Assembly: GCF_017303155.1 (NCBI RefSeq) | Contig: NZ_JAEKJR010000002.1 | Location: forward strand, 930,001 to 994,000 | Source: Microbulbifer salipaludis | GTDB lineage: Bacteria; Pseudomonadota; Gammaproteobacteria; Pseudomonadales; Cellvibrionaceae | Direction of reading: 5' to 3' | DNA length: 64,000 nucleotides | The notes under the pieces: model-generated | Told to the model about the DNA's origin: nothing | The model's database searches: none | The model's input: only the letters and a program-made list of their open reading frames with translations | Part shown: positions 1 through 8,354 of the stretch, piece after piece | Numbering within the stretch: position 1 is the stretch's first letter | How the letters are laid out: every line of letters starts with the position of its first letter | Translations under genes and position numbers: made by a program

Positions 1-2
1 AA

Positions 3-263
3 CAATTGCCGGAAGCCGCCACCTCCCTCGTGCACGATACCTACCTGAACCGCTTTGAAGGTGTGGAAGGTGCGCTGATTGAGCAGGACGCGGCACTGGT
101 TGAAGACCTGGAAAAAGATTTCAACGTGACGTTGCCGCAGGCGCTGGACGGCAAGACCAGCGTGGACGATGTGCGCAAGGTGGTTGAATCCATGCAGGTC
201 AAACTGGATAAAGCCAAATCGCTTCTGCTGGAAGCCGAGAAAAAACGCAAGGACGTCTTCTAA
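3..263 (+). CDS. C-terminal end of a protein resembling the FTR1-associated periplasmic domain (partial)
   Basis: The reading frame is open to the left edge and ends at TAA 261-263, so the gene starts before the window. The visible 86 or so residues are predicted helical and charged, with no membrane segment. The pattern Y-x3-FEG-x-E-x2-L ... D-x2-L ... LE-x2-F resembles the periplasmic helical region that accompanies FTR1-type iron permeases; this is recalled, not searched. A ferric-type ABC transporter follows 33 bases downstream, which fits a role in iron handling. It could equally be an unrelated small protein. Strong as a coding frame, weak for function. Confidence 0.6.
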   Translation, partial: QLPEAATSLVHDTYLNRFEGVEGALIEQDAALVEDLEKDFNVTLPQALDGKTSVDDVRKVVESMQVKLDKAKSLLLEAEKKRKDVF

Positions 264-296
264 GTCCGTTCGAGAGCGTCACAGTAAGGACTATCA

Positions 297-1334
297 GTGC
301 AGCGCAGAGCTTTTTTACACAACCTGGCGGCAGTTGGTGCAATCAGCTGTCTGCCAATGTCCATCCAGCGCAGCTTCGCGGCGCAAGCCGTGGCTGTTTC
401 TGTTGAACAGTTGCCGAAGCTGGAAGGGGAGATCACCCTCTACCTCGGAAGGGGAGAGGGTGGCCTGTATGAAAATGTGCTTGAGGCCATTCGCAAGCGC
501 AACCCGAAGCTGAATCTGAAGATTCGTCGCGGCGCAACGGCGGCGCTGGCAAACAGCATTGTGGCGGAGTCAAAGGCCGGGGTGAAACGCGCAGATGTGT
601 TCTGGGCGGTGGATTCCGGCGCTATTGGCCTCATTAGTGACGCGGGGCTGGCGCGCCCGTTGCCGGCCGATCTGATCGCTCAGCTGAGGCCCGGCTTCCA
701 ATACCCGCAGTGGGCACCGGTTACCGGCCGGGTGCGAACCCTGCCATACAACACCGACCGCCTGACCGCGGAGCAAATCCCGGACAGTGTCATGGCGCTG
801 GCCGACAGTGACCTGTCCATTGGCTGGGCCCCCGCGTACGCTTCTTTTCAGTCGTTCGTTACCGCGATGCGCTTGCTGGAGGGTGACAAAGTCACCGCGG
901 ACTGGCTGCGTGCGATCAAGGCGCGGGCAACCACCTATGCGGGCGAGCTTGGTGTGGTGATGGCGGTAGAGCGCGGTGAGGTGGATCTCGGGTTTGCCAA
1001 TCATTACTACACCCTGCGTTTGAAAAACGGCAAGCCCGATGCCAAGGTGGCGCTCGGCTTTACCAAGAACGATGCCGGCTGCCTGGTGAATGCGGGCGGG
1101 ATTCTGGCGCTGTCCGATGGTGACTTGCCGATCAACTTTATTCGCTACCTGCTCACCGAAGAAGTTCAGTCTTACCTGGCGAGCGAGGCTTACGAAATTC
1201 CCCTGGTGGAAGGCGCCAAGCCGCCGCAGGGCCTGCCGCCGCTGGATACCATATCCCCGCCGAAAATTGACCTTACGCAGTTGGCCGATCTGCGCCCCAC
1301 GCTGAATCTGATGCGTCGTGTCGGGGTGCTATGA
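297..1334 (+). CDS. Ferric-type ABC transporter substrate-binding protein (FbpA-like)
   Basis: Periplasmic binding protein of an iron(III)-type ABC importer, 345 residues, the usual length for the family. The N-terminus has RRAFL at residues 3-7 followed by a hydrophobic stretch and an AxA-like site near residue 30, which looks like a twin-arginine export signal. The family pattern LYLGRGEG sits near residue 48, and adjacent tyrosines Y237-Y238 (NHYYTLR) match the iron-coordinating tyrosine pair of FbpA proteins. The GTG start at 297 is preceded by TAAGGA (285-290) at good spacing. The gene overlaps the permease gene by 4 bases. The substrate could be another metal or anion complex, but the tyrosine pair favours ferric iron. 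Confidence 0.9.
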   Translation: MQRRAFLHNLAAVGAISCLPMSIQRSFAAQAVAVSVEQLPKLEGEITLYLGRGEGGLYENVLEAIRKRNPKLNLKIRRGATAALANSIVAESKAGVKRADVFWAVDSGAIGLISDAGLARPLPADLIAQLRPGFQYPQWAPVTGRVRTLPYNTDRLTAEQIPDSVMALADSDLSIGWAPAYASFQSFVTAMRLLEGDKVTADWLRAIKARATTYAGELGVVMAVERGEVDLGFANHYYTLRLKNGKPDAKVALGFTKNDAGCLVNAGGILALSDGDLPINFIRYLLTEEVQSYLASEAYEIPLVEGAKPPQGLPPLDTISPPKIDLTQLADLRPTLNLMRRVGVL

Positions 1335-2857
1335 GCCTGACTCTCGGAAGGCGGTGGCCGGCGTCCTATCCGCTGGCGCTGGTGATTGCGTTGCTGGCCA
1401 TTGTGCCGGTTGGCGTGTTGGTGGGGCTGGCGTCTGACAGCGCGGAGCTGTTTGACGCACATAATCTTCGGGTCCTCTCGAATACCCTGCTGCTGATGGT
1501 GTTCACGGTGCTGGGTTCTGTCGCAATCGGGGTGCCGCTGGCATTGATCACGGCCTACGCGCAATTGCCCTGGCGCCGGCTGTGGCTGATTCTGCTGGCG
1601 GCCCCTTTGGCCATTCCAAGCTATATCGGGGCGTTCACCCTGTATGCGGCGTTTGGTCGCGGCGGCGAAATCCAGCAGTTGCTGGGGTGGCCAATGCCGG
1701 CGGTGAATGGCCTCCCTGGCGCCACCCTGGTCATGACGCTGTATTCCTACCCGTTTGTAATGCTCACCACGCGCGCCTCGCTGCTGAGCCTTGATGCAAG
1801 CCTGGTGAATGCTGCACGCACGCTGGGCATGAGCATTGCCGCCAGCCTGTGGCGTGTGGTGCTGCCACGGGTTGCTACGGGCATCGCTGCCGGCGCGTTG
1901 CTGGTAGCGCTGTATACGCTATCCGATTTTGGCACACCGGCCATCATGCGCGTGGATACCTTCACGCGGGTGATTTTCGTCGAATACAACGCATTTGGCC
2001 TTAGCCAGGCGGCCATGCTGTCGCTGCAGCTGCTGGTCATTGTCGGGCTGGTGTTGTTTCTCGAATCCCGCGTGCGCGGTAACAAGGAGCGGCCCGGCCG
2101 GCACCTCACCCTGTGGCCCTCGCGTGGGCAGAAACTGTTGATGGCTCTGGTATTTGCACCGGTGTTGGTGCTGGCTATTGTGTTGCCGCTGCTGGTGTTT
2201 GGTGTCTGGCTGTGGCGCGAAGGTACCGCTGGCTTCGATGCGAGTTATGCATGGAATTCGGCCCACGCCTCGTTTCTTGCGGCGCTGGTGGCCGTGGTGC
2301 TGGCGATTCCGGTTGCGCATGCCGCCATCGCCGGTCGTGCCGGACGTTTTATGGAGCGGCTGACTTATTTCGGTTTTGGCGTCCCGGGTATCGTTATGGG
2401 TACTGCACTGGTGTATGTCGGGCTGCAGCTGCCGTTTCTTTACCAGACTCTGGGGCTGCTGGTTCTGGCATACGTCCTGCGCTTCCTCCCTCTGGCGGTG
2501 GGATCTGTGCGCTCCACGGCGGAAGGTCTGGACCCGAGCCTGGTTAAGGCCGCACGCTTGCTGGGTGCGAGCCCGCGCGAGGCTTTTCAGAGAATTACCC
2601 TGCCACTGACAATCCGCGGCATGGTGGCGGGTGCCGCGCTGGTCTTCCTGGAGGCCATGCGTGAATTGCCCGCGACCCTGATGCTGGGGCCTACCGGCTT
2701 TGAGACGCTGGCTACGTACTTGTGGCGAATGTACGAGGCAGGTTATTTTGGCCGCGCGGCCATTCCGGGCCTGCTGCTGGTGTTGATGTCTGCGTTGGGA
2801 CTGGCGCTCATGCTGTCCGGTGAGCGCCGCGCCGAATTCGATGTTACTGGGAAATAA
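1331..2857 (+). CDS. Iron ABC transporter permease, two fused permease domains (FbpB-like)
   Basis: Inner-membrane permease of 508 residues containing two homologous BPD_transp_1 halves, each with about six hydrophobic segments. EAA-loop-like sequences occur near residues 158-180 (NAARTLGMS) and 400-425 (KAARLLGASPREAFQRITLP). This tandem architecture is typical of the FbpB/SfuB family. The start codon overlaps the stop of the binding-protein gene (ATGA), indicating translational coupling, and the ATPase gene starts 8 bases after the stop. Confidence 0.92.
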   Translation: MSLTLGRRWPASYPLALVIALLAIVPVGVLVGLASDSAELFDAHNLRVLSNTLLLMVFTVLGSVAIGVPLALITAYAQLPWRRLWLILLAAPLAIPSYIGAFTLYAAFGRGGEIQQLLGWPMPAVNGLPGATLVMTLYSYPFVMLTTRASLLSLDASLVNAARTLGMSIAASLWRVVLPRVATGIAAGALLVALYTLSDFGTPAIMRVDTFTRVIFVEYNAFGLSQAAMLSLQLLVIVGLVLFLESRVRGNKERPGRHLTLWPSRGQKLLMALVFAPVLVLAIVLPLLVFGVWLWREGTAGFDASYAWNSAHASFLAALVAVVLAIPVAHAAIAGRAGRFMERLTYFGFGVPGIVMGTALVYVGLQLPFLYQTLGLLVLAYVLRFLPLAVGSVRSTAEGLDPSLVKAARLLGASPREAFQRITLPLTIRGMVAGAALVFLEAMRELPATLMLGPTGFETLATYLWRMYEAGYFGRAAIPGLLLVLMSALGLALMLSGERRAEFDVTGK

Positions 2858-2865
2858 ACGCAGCC

Positions 2866-3876
2866 ATGCTGAAAGTACGTAACCTGTCTGTGCATTACGG
2901 TTCTACCCGGGTGGTGAACAACCTGAACCTGGCGCTCGGGGACGATGAAGTCCTCATGCTGGTGGGGCCCACAGGCTGCGGAAAAACCACGATATTACAG
3001 GCTCTGGCGGGCCTGATTCCGATCTCGGAGGGCGAAATTCAGCTGGGCTCCTGGCACGCCACGCCGAAGAAGTCGGTGCCGCCAGAGAAGCGTAATGTGG
3101 GCATGGTGTTTCAGGATTTCGCCCTGTTTCCCCACCTCACCGTGCAGCAGAATGTGTGTTTCCGTCTGTCTGATACGGCGTTGGCGGACCACTGGCTGAA
3201 CCTGCTGGGGCTGGATGCATTCCGTCACACCAAACCGGCGAATCTTTCTGGCGGCCAGAAGCAACGTGTCGCGCTGGCACGCACGTTGGCGCACGAGCCC
3301 GCGTTTGTTTTGCTGGATGAACCGCTGTCGAACCTCGACGCGGCGCTGAAAGACAGCTTGCGCTGGGAGATTCGCGAAGCGTTGAAAAAAGCGGGTATTC
3401 CTGCGATCTGGGTAACACACGATCAGGAAGAAGCGTTGTCGATCGGCGACCGGGTGGGAATCCTCAAGGGGGGCGAGCTGGAGCAGGTCGATTCGCCCGA
3501 GCGCTGTTTCTCCGAACCCGCCAGCCGCTTTGTGGCGCGCTTCCTCGGTGAAGCGAGCTTCTTGCCGGGGCAGCTCCGGCAGGCATCGGTGGAGACCGAA
3601 CTCGGCCACGCACCGGGGATTCCCATCAATGGGGCCGGTGGTGCGGTGGATTTGCTGGTGCGTCCGGATGATCTTTCTCTGGTGCCTTCAGTCCAGGGTA
3701 ACGGTGTGGTCGACTGGGTGCGCTACGAAGGGTGTTCGCGCCTGTTTGCGGTGACCGTCGACGGTGGTGCCCAGCTCCGCGTACGCACCAGTCACGAGGT
3801 CCAGGCTGAACCTGGCGAGCGCGTACAGCTCGCCATTGTTACCACCCATCCCCTGGCTGCATTTGCGCGGTCCTGA
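2866..3876 (+). CDS. Iron ABC transporter ATP-binding protein (FbpC-like)
   Basis: Cytoplasmic ATPase of 336 residues energising the importer. Walker A GPTGCGKTT lies at about residues 34-42, signature LSGGQKQR at about 127, and Walker B FVLLDEP at about 147-153, followed by an H-loop (VTHDQEEA). The C-terminal 110 residues form a TOBE-like domain, as in FbpC and other CUT1/iron ATPases. It is the last gene of the operon. A hairpin with a T run lies about 200 bases downstream. Confidence 0.92.
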   Translation: MLKVRNLSVHYGSTRVVNNLNLALGDDEVLMLVGPTGCGKTTILQALAGLIPISEGEIQLGSWHATPKKSVPPEKRNVGMVFQDFALFPHLTVQQNVCFRLSDTALADHWLNLLGLDAFRHTKPANLSGGQKQRVALARTLAHEPAFVLLDEPLSNLDAALKDSLRWEIREALKKAGIPAIWVTHDQEEALSIGDRVGILKGGELEQVDSPERCFSEPASRFVARFLGEASFLPGQLRQASVETELGHAPGIPINGAGGAVDLLVRPDDLSLVPSVQGNGVVDWVRYEGCSRLFAVTVDGGAQLRVRTSHEVQAEPGERVQLAIVTTHPLAAFARS

Positions 3877-4076
3877 CTCGACAGCCGCTGTGCCGTTCCC
3901 CCTCAGTGTGCCGCGGGCGTTTGTGCAGCTCGCTAGCGGCACGCTTGGTCTGCCAGGATAAGGCTGCGGCCTGTCCAATTTTCCTGCCTGGCGTCTGGCG
4001 GGATTTCCTCCAAACTTTCCTGAACATCTATTGCACCAATGTCGGGCGGATAGGCTCTGTTGGCGGCTGAAACCTG

Positions 4077-4103
4077 CTCGCCGCCGTGGCGAGTCGTTTT
4101 TTT
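4077..4103 (+). terminator. Intrinsic terminator downstream of the iron transporter operon
   Basis: CTCGCC and GGCGAG pair around a 5-base loop (4077-4093) and are followed after 3 bases by seven T. It lies 200 bases after the ATPase gene, so the operon transcript would carry a long untranslated tail. Confidence 0.65.
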
Positions 4104-4163
4104 CCTCGGCCGCAGGGCGATGCGCGGGGGATTGGTGTAGCCCCCAGGGGCTAGTGAAAAAAC

Positions 4164-4381
4164 CTTTCCACAGAGTGTGGTGAATATTTCATTGCCTCGA
4201 GTTACGTGTGTAATTTGTCAATACCGTTTTGAAAGTTTTTATAAGCTATTGATTTATATGGATAAAATATATTTGGTTAATTTTTCTTCACAGAGTGGGC
4301 ATTACGCAGCAATGCGGGCTGGCGGGGTTTTCCCGATAGTTGCTCACAGACATATCCACAGTTTCTGTGGATTGTGAATAA
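4164..4381. other. AT-rich gene-free stretch with DnaA-box-like motifs
   Basis: The 617-base gap between 3877 and 4493 holds no convincing gene. From about 4180 to 4290 it is far more AT-rich than its surroundings. DnaA-box-like 9-mers flank this patch: TGTGAATAA at 4373-4381 fits the reverse complement of TTATNCACA exactly; ATATCCACA at 4352-4360 has one mismatch; CTTTCCACA at 4164-4172 has two. A CCACAG-TTT-CTGTGG hairpin is at 4356-4370. A 66-residue reading frame here (4177-4377) has no ribosome binding site or recognisable content. It may be promoter DNA, a remnant of transferred DNA or a DnaA-binding locus. Confidence 0.35.
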
Positions 4382-4382
4382 A

Positions 4383-4406
4383 AAAAGCCGGCGGCTGCCG
4401 GCTTTT
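4383..4406. terminator. Bidirectional terminator between the iron operon and ompA-like gene
   Basis: A perfect 10-base inverted repeat AAAAGCCGGC / GCCGGCTTTT around GGCT. It lies about 88 bases past the stop of the minus-strand OmpA-family gene and can terminate in both directions because of the flanking A and T runs. Confidence 0.8.
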
Positions 4407-4493
4407 GTGCTACCCGGTGCGGCGGCATCGGGTCTTGGGGGCTCCTCGCGACGTCGGGTGGCGCCGAGCTCGTTGTGTTGCTGTCATACCAAC

Positions 4494-5585
4494 TCAGCGG
4501 AAGGTGAGTTCCACCCGACGGTTCTGGGCCCGGCCCGACTCGGTGGCGTTGCTGGCCACGGGCTGGGTTTCACCGTAGCCCCGGGCGGTGATGCGGGCAG
4601 CATTGACACCGTTTTGCACCAGATAGCGGCGCACGGATTCGGCGCGCTGGCCTGATAACCGCAGGTTGTAGCTGTCATTGCCCTGGCTGTCTGTGTGCCC
4701 GGCCACTTCCACCTGGGTATTGGGCTGGTCGCGCAGAGACTGAGCCACTTTGCTCAGTGCGGCTTCTGCCCGCGGTGTCAGCCTGGCTGAGTTGAACTCG
4801 AACTGGATGTTTTCCAGGGTGATGGTCTGGTCTGCCACCACACAACCGTACTCATCCACTTCCGCACCGGGCAGGGTATTCGGGCAGCGGTCGTTGCGGT
4901 CGAGAACCCCGTCACCATCGCTGTCGAGGTTGATGATCTCAGGCTTGGGCTCTGGGGGAGGCGGCGCCGCAACAGGTGCAGCCACCGGTGGGCAGCTGAG
5001 CGGGATACTCAGCCCGAAACCAAACTGCCAGTCATTCATGTCGCCGGCGAAAAAATCGCGCAAGTAGCGCACTTCAGCACGTATTTTCAGTCCGCTTCGG
5101 CTGATGGCACCACTGGTGATACCTGCGCCGAGGTTGATAAAGGCATTGGTTTCCTGGTAGCCGTAATCAAACTTGGTGTTGTTGTGAGACACACCCACGC
5201 CACCGAGCAGAAAAGGGGAGTAACCGTCACGGCCATTGAAGCTGTAGACCGCATCCATCCCCAGCCCGGTGAGGTCGTTGTCGCCACTGGGATAGAGCTC
5301 ACCGGAAAACAGGGGTGGCGGGGTGGTGAAACGGTCGTTGGTGCCATCAAGCTGGGTGCCGAACAGGTGGACCTCGGTGAACCAGTTGCCCTGGGTCTGC
5401 CAGCCAAATGCGGTGCGCAGACCAGCGGCCTGGCGCTCGGTATTGCGTTCCTCGTCCACACGGGTGAGGAACGGCATGATGTCGATGTACTTGTCTTCCT
5501 GGGCGAGCAGCGGTGTGCTGGCTGTCATGGCTGCGACCAACGCAGCCCCCGCGATCGTTTTAGCTGGCACTTGTGTTGAACGCAT
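4494..5585 (-). CDS. OmpA-family outer-membrane protein
   Basis: Outer-membrane protein of 363 residues. A signal peptide covers residues 1-28, followed by a beta-barrel-like region to about 197, a proline/alanine linker (199-215), a thrombospondin type 3 calcium-binding repeat (DSDGDGVLDRNDRCPNT, 221-237) and a C-terminal OmpA peptidoglycan-binding domain (about 255-363, with GHTDSQGNDSYN). This barrel-TSP3-OmpA layout is typical of OprF/OmpA-type porins that tie the outer membrane to the cell wall. A strong AAGGAAG ribosome binding site precedes the ATG. It is transcribed alone, with a terminator at 4383-4406. Confidence 0.93.
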   Translation of the reverse strand: MRSTQVPAKTIAGAALVAAMTASTPLLAQEDKYIDIMPFLTRVDEERNTERQAAGLRTAFGWQTQGNWFTEVHLFGTQLDGTNDRFTTPPPLFSGELYPSGDNDLTGLGMDAVYSFNGRDGYSPFLLGGVGVSHNNTKFDYGYQETNAFINLGAGITSGAISRSGLKIRAEVRYLRDFFAGDMNDWQFGFGLSIPLSCPPVAAPVAAPPPPEPKPEIINLDSDGDGVLDRNDRCPNTLPGAEVDEYGCVVADQTITLENIQFEFNSARLTPRAEAALSKVAQSLRDQPNTQVEVAGHTDSQGNDSYNLRLSGQRAESVRRYLVQNGVNAARITARGYGETQPVASNATESGRAQNRRVELTFR

Positions 5586-5890
5586 AGATGGCTTCCTTGG
5601 ATCTTGTTGTTTTTCGATGAGTCAGAACGCACGATTTTCGGGGATGGCCACGGTCGTCCTCTGCATGGGCGATCGTGTTTGAGTCGTGACCGGACTAATG
5701 AATCTGGTTAACACCCGTTACTTATTAGTTGATCCCTGCGACTTTTCCAGTGGTTTACCGCGTCCGGTGAAAATTATTGGCGGGGAATTTTTCGGTGTGG
5801 CAGCGATGTGCCCGGAAAAGAACTTCCGGGCGACACAGTTGGTTAGAGAGAGGCCGGTAAGGAGGGGAATGGAAGTGCTGAGTGCGCGGG
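5586..5890 (-). promoter_or_regulatory. Upstream region of the OmpA-family gene, with a hairpin
   Basis: This 305-base gap must contain the minus-strand promoter of the porin gene; I cannot name a convincing -35/-10 pair. A perfect 8-base stem (GCCCGGAA/TTCCGGGC, 5810-5831, loop AAGAAC) lies 60 bases past the stop of the upstream methyltransferase gene and may end its transcript, although no T run follows on that strand. A 75-residue plus-strand frame at 5686-5913 looks spurious. Confidence 0.4.
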
Positions 5891-6673
5891 CTAGTACTGG
5901 TGGCGGAAACTGATCAGCGCCGCCGTAATAGCCACATTGAGACTTTCCACACCGTTCTGCATGGGAATGCGCAGCCGGTGTGTGCAGACATTCTCCACCG
6001 CAGTGCTGACTCCATGCGTTTCGTTGCCAAGCACAAAAATCGTGGGTTTTTCGTCGCCGATGGTGCGCAGCGTGTCTTTCGCGTGGGATGACAGGGCGCA
6101 CACCCGGGCGCCTTTGATCGCAAACTTTTCCAGCACGGGTGCCAGTTGGTCGCAGCGCAGAATCCGGGTCTTGAACAGGGTGCCGACGCTGGCCTTGATC
6201 ACCAGCGGGTCTACCTGGGCGCATCCTTTGCGGGGGAGAATGATCCCATCAATCCCGCCGGCACAGGCAGAGCGGATGATCATCCCCAAATTCTGCGGAT
6301 TGGTGATGCCGTCCAGCGCCAGCAGCTCAAAAGGTTTTTGCTGCGGTGTCTCCAGGAAGGTTTCCGCGCTGCCGTAGTGGGGCAGTGCCAGATCCAGTGC
6401 TACGCCCTGATCCTGTCGCGCGTTTTTGGATATCCGTGACAGGCCCTTGCGATCCCAGTGCGCGATTTCGATGTTACGCGCGCTGGCCAGTTGCTCGATA
6501 CGGGTAATCAGCTGGTCTTTGCGGTTGCTGTCCGCCAGATGCAGCTTGTGCACTGGCAGGTTGTGGTCTTCCAGTGCTTCCAGGACGGGCTTGCGGCCGT
6601 AAATGGTCAGCAGGCTGTCGAAAAAAGCTCGTTTCTTGAGGTATTCAGGAGAATCATTCACGGGTTTGTTCAT
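5891..6673 (-). CDS. SpoU/TrmH-family RNA 2'-O-ribose methyltransferase
   Basis: Cytoplasmic SPOUT-class methyltransferase of 260 residues using S-adenosylmethionine to methylate a ribose in rRNA or tRNA. The three SpoU motifs are present: GITNPQNLGMIIRSA, FVLGNETHGVS and IPMQNGVESLNV. An N-terminal RNA-binding SpoU_sub_bind-like region (residues 22-90) precedes the catalytic domain. It resembles RlmB in architecture but lacks rlmB's usual rnr neighbour, so the target base is not assigned. The first 20 bases overlap the end of the DUF2520 gene, implying cotranscription. Confidence 0.85.
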   Translation of the reverse strand: MNKPVNDSPEYLKKRAFFDSLLTIYGRKPVLEALEDHNLPVHKLHLADSNRKDQLITRIEQLASARNIEIAHWDRKGLSRISKNARQDQGVALDLALPHYGSAETFLETPQQKPFELLALDGITNPQNLGMIIRSACAGGIDGIILPRKGCAQVDPLVIKASVGTLFKTRILRCDQLAPVLEKFAIKGARVCALSSHAKDTLRTIGDEKPTIFVLGNETHGVSTAVENVCTHRLRIPMQNGVESLNVAITAALISFRHQY

Positions 6674-7598
6674 CGAAAAGTGTGTGTAATTTCTGTGCGG
6701 TATCGGCGTTCAGGCCGGCTTTTTGCGCAAGTGGCAGGGCAGCTTTGCCCAGTAGCCGGTAGGCGTCTGCAAGCGTCGGGGGCGTTATCGGCGGCGCCGA
6801 TTCGGTCAACTGTGACAGGGCGTCCAGTTGGCGGGCAACGGTGCGTATATCGCCCCGTACCAGCGGGCCGGTCAGCGCCTTTTGCGGGCCGAGGGCGATA
6901 TTGTTCTGGGCCGTTTTTACCACAATCGGCCCCAGCAATTGTCGCGCGGTGTTTTCATCAATGCCGGCGGCGGAAAATGTCCGCAGGCTGAGGTCCAAGA
7001 GCACTGTCAGATAATTGCAGGCCATGACCGACCCCGCGTGATACAGCACCTTTTGTTCGGGGGTGAGGGTAATGCAGCTGCATTCCAGATTGGCGAACGC
7101 CTCCTCCAGCAGGCTTCGGGCGCTGGCGTCCCCCTCGAGTGCGACGTAACTCCCGGGCAAGTCGTGTAGCGAGCGCGCGGGATCGGCAAAACTGTGCACC
7201 GGGTGTGCGCTGGCAATACGCGCGGGTAAACAGTCCGTCAGCACACTGGAAGCCATGGCGCCGCTGCAGTGAAAAACGACCGGGGTGGGCGTGGGGGTGG
7301 ACGTCGGGGAGGGCGTGTTGGCACCGGCGTGTTGCGGGAGCCGCTGCAGATGCGCGGCGAGCGCCTGGGCAGCTACTTCGATATGGTCGTCGGGTACGGC
7401 GATCAGCCAGAAGTCCGCGGGGGCCATAGCGCCAATTTCGGTAGCGGCGGAGCCAGCGCCGATGAACGCCACCGCTTCCCGGGCGCTGGCCAGACTGCGG
7501 TTGCATATGCCCCCAACCCGAAAGACCTGGCGCTCGTGCCACAAGCGACCGAGGGTGCGGCCGAGGTTGCCCGCGCCAATGATGTTCAGTGAATGCAA
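6654..7598 (-). CDS. Rossmann-like/DUF2520 domain protein
   Basis: A 314-residue protein with an N-terminal dinucleotide-binding Rossmann fold (IIGAGNLGRTLG, residues 6-17) related to F420/NADP and 6-phosphogluconate dehydrogenases, and a C-terminal helical DUF2520 domain (VLYHAGSVMACNYL, about residue 190). The substrate is unknown. A threonine/proline-rich insert (SPTSTPTPTP, about residue 100) interrupts the Rossmann domain. The apparent start is TTG at 7598, directly after the TAG stop of pdxJ, so translation is probably coupled. There is no ATG nearby that keeps the glycine-rich loop. Confidence 0.8.
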   Translation of the reverse strand: MHSLNIIGAGNLGRTLGRLWHERQVFRVGGICNRSLASAREAVAFIGAGSAATEIGAMAPADFWLIAVPDDHIEVAAQALAAHLQRLPQHAGANTPSPTSTPTPTPVVFHCSGAMASSVLTDCLPARIASAHPVHSFADPARSLHDLPGSYVALEGDASARSLLEEAFANLECSCITLTPEQKVLYHAGSVMACNYLTVLLDLSLRTFSAAGIDENTARQLLGPIVVKTAQNNIALGPQKALTGPLVRGDIRTVARQLDALSQLTESAPPITPPTLADAYRLLGKAALPLAQKAGLNADTAQKLHTLFDEQTRE

Positions 7599-8354
7599 CT
7601 ACTTGCCCGCCAGGCAGTGGACGTAGGCGGCCACCGCGTTGGAAAGCCCCATATTGATGGCATCCACGGTTAGCGCATGGCCGATGGAAACTTCCTGCAG
7701 GCCGGGGAGCGTGCGATAGCGGGGCAGGTTGATCAGGTTGAGGTCGTGCCCGGCATTGATACCCAGACCCAGGTGCTGCGCGTGTTCTGCGGCCGCACAG
7801 TGGGCGGCGAAAATGGCTTCCAGATCAGGGCTCTGATGGGCAACCGCTTCCGCATAAGGGCCGGTATACAACTCAATGCGATCCGCGCCCACTTCCTTGG
7901 CCAGGCCGATCTGGGTTTTGTCCGGGTCCATAAACAGGCTGACGCGGATACCCGCGTCGCGCAGCTGCTGAATGATGGGTTCAAGACGGGTGCCATCTTT
8001 ATGCAGGTCAAAGCCGTGATCGGAAGTCAGCTGGTCATTGCTGTCCGGCACCAGCGTGCACTGCTGTGGCCGGGTTTCCAGCACCAGTGGCAACAGGCCG
8101 GGGTAGCTCCCCTGGGGGCCGGCGAATGGATTACCCTCGACATTGAACTCGATTTGGCGCGCGGCACACAGGCTGGAGAGGTCGCGCACATCGTGGGGGC
8201 GGATGTGTCGCTGATCCGGGCGAGGATGCACGGTGATGCCGTCGGCGCCAGCGTCCAGGCAGGTACGGGCATGCGCCACGACATCGGGGAAGTTGCCTTC
8301 ACGGGAGTTGCGAATCAGGGCGATTTTGTTGAGATTGACGCTAAGAGCAATCAC
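7599..8354 (-). CDS. pdxJ: Pyridoxine 5'-phosphate synthase, divergent type
   Basis: A cytoplasmic TIM-barrel enzyme of 251 residues that condenses 1-deoxyxylulose 5-phosphate with 3-amino-2-oxopropyl phosphate to make pyridoxine 5'-phosphate. Conserved PdxJ blocks are visible: SVNLNKIALIRNSREG at the start, GITVHPRPDQRHIR with the catalytic histidine region, EFNVEGNP with the catalytic glutamate, and GINAGHDLN and SIGHALTVDAI near the end. These blocks (NLNKIALIRN, EFNVEGNP) read more like the Bacteroidetes form than E. coli PdxJ, and the usual recO neighbour is absent. It overlaps the isomerase gene by 4 bases. Confidence 0.88.
   Translation of the reverse strand: MIALSVNLNKIALIRNSREGNFPDVVAHARTCLDAGADGITVHPRPDQRHIRPHDVRDLSSLCAARQIEFNVEGNPFAGPQGSYPGLLPLVLETRPQQCTLVPDSNDQLTSDHGFDLHKDGTRLEPIIQQLRDAGIRVSLFMDPDKTQIGLAKEVGADRIELYTGPYAEAVAHQSPDLEAIFAAHCAAAEHAQHLGLGINAGHDLNLINLPRYRTLPGLQEVSIGHALTVDAINMGLSNAVAAYVHCLAGK

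Noticed and set aside
4177..4377. 66-residue plus-strand frame in the AT-rich gap
   Set aside because: No binding site, no recognisable content, overlaps the DnaA-like boxes and runs up to a terminator.
4164..4381. Replication origin
   Set aside because: DnaA-like boxes and AT-richness are suggestive, but none of the genes usually near oriC are present and the boxes are few; kept only as a low-interest observation.
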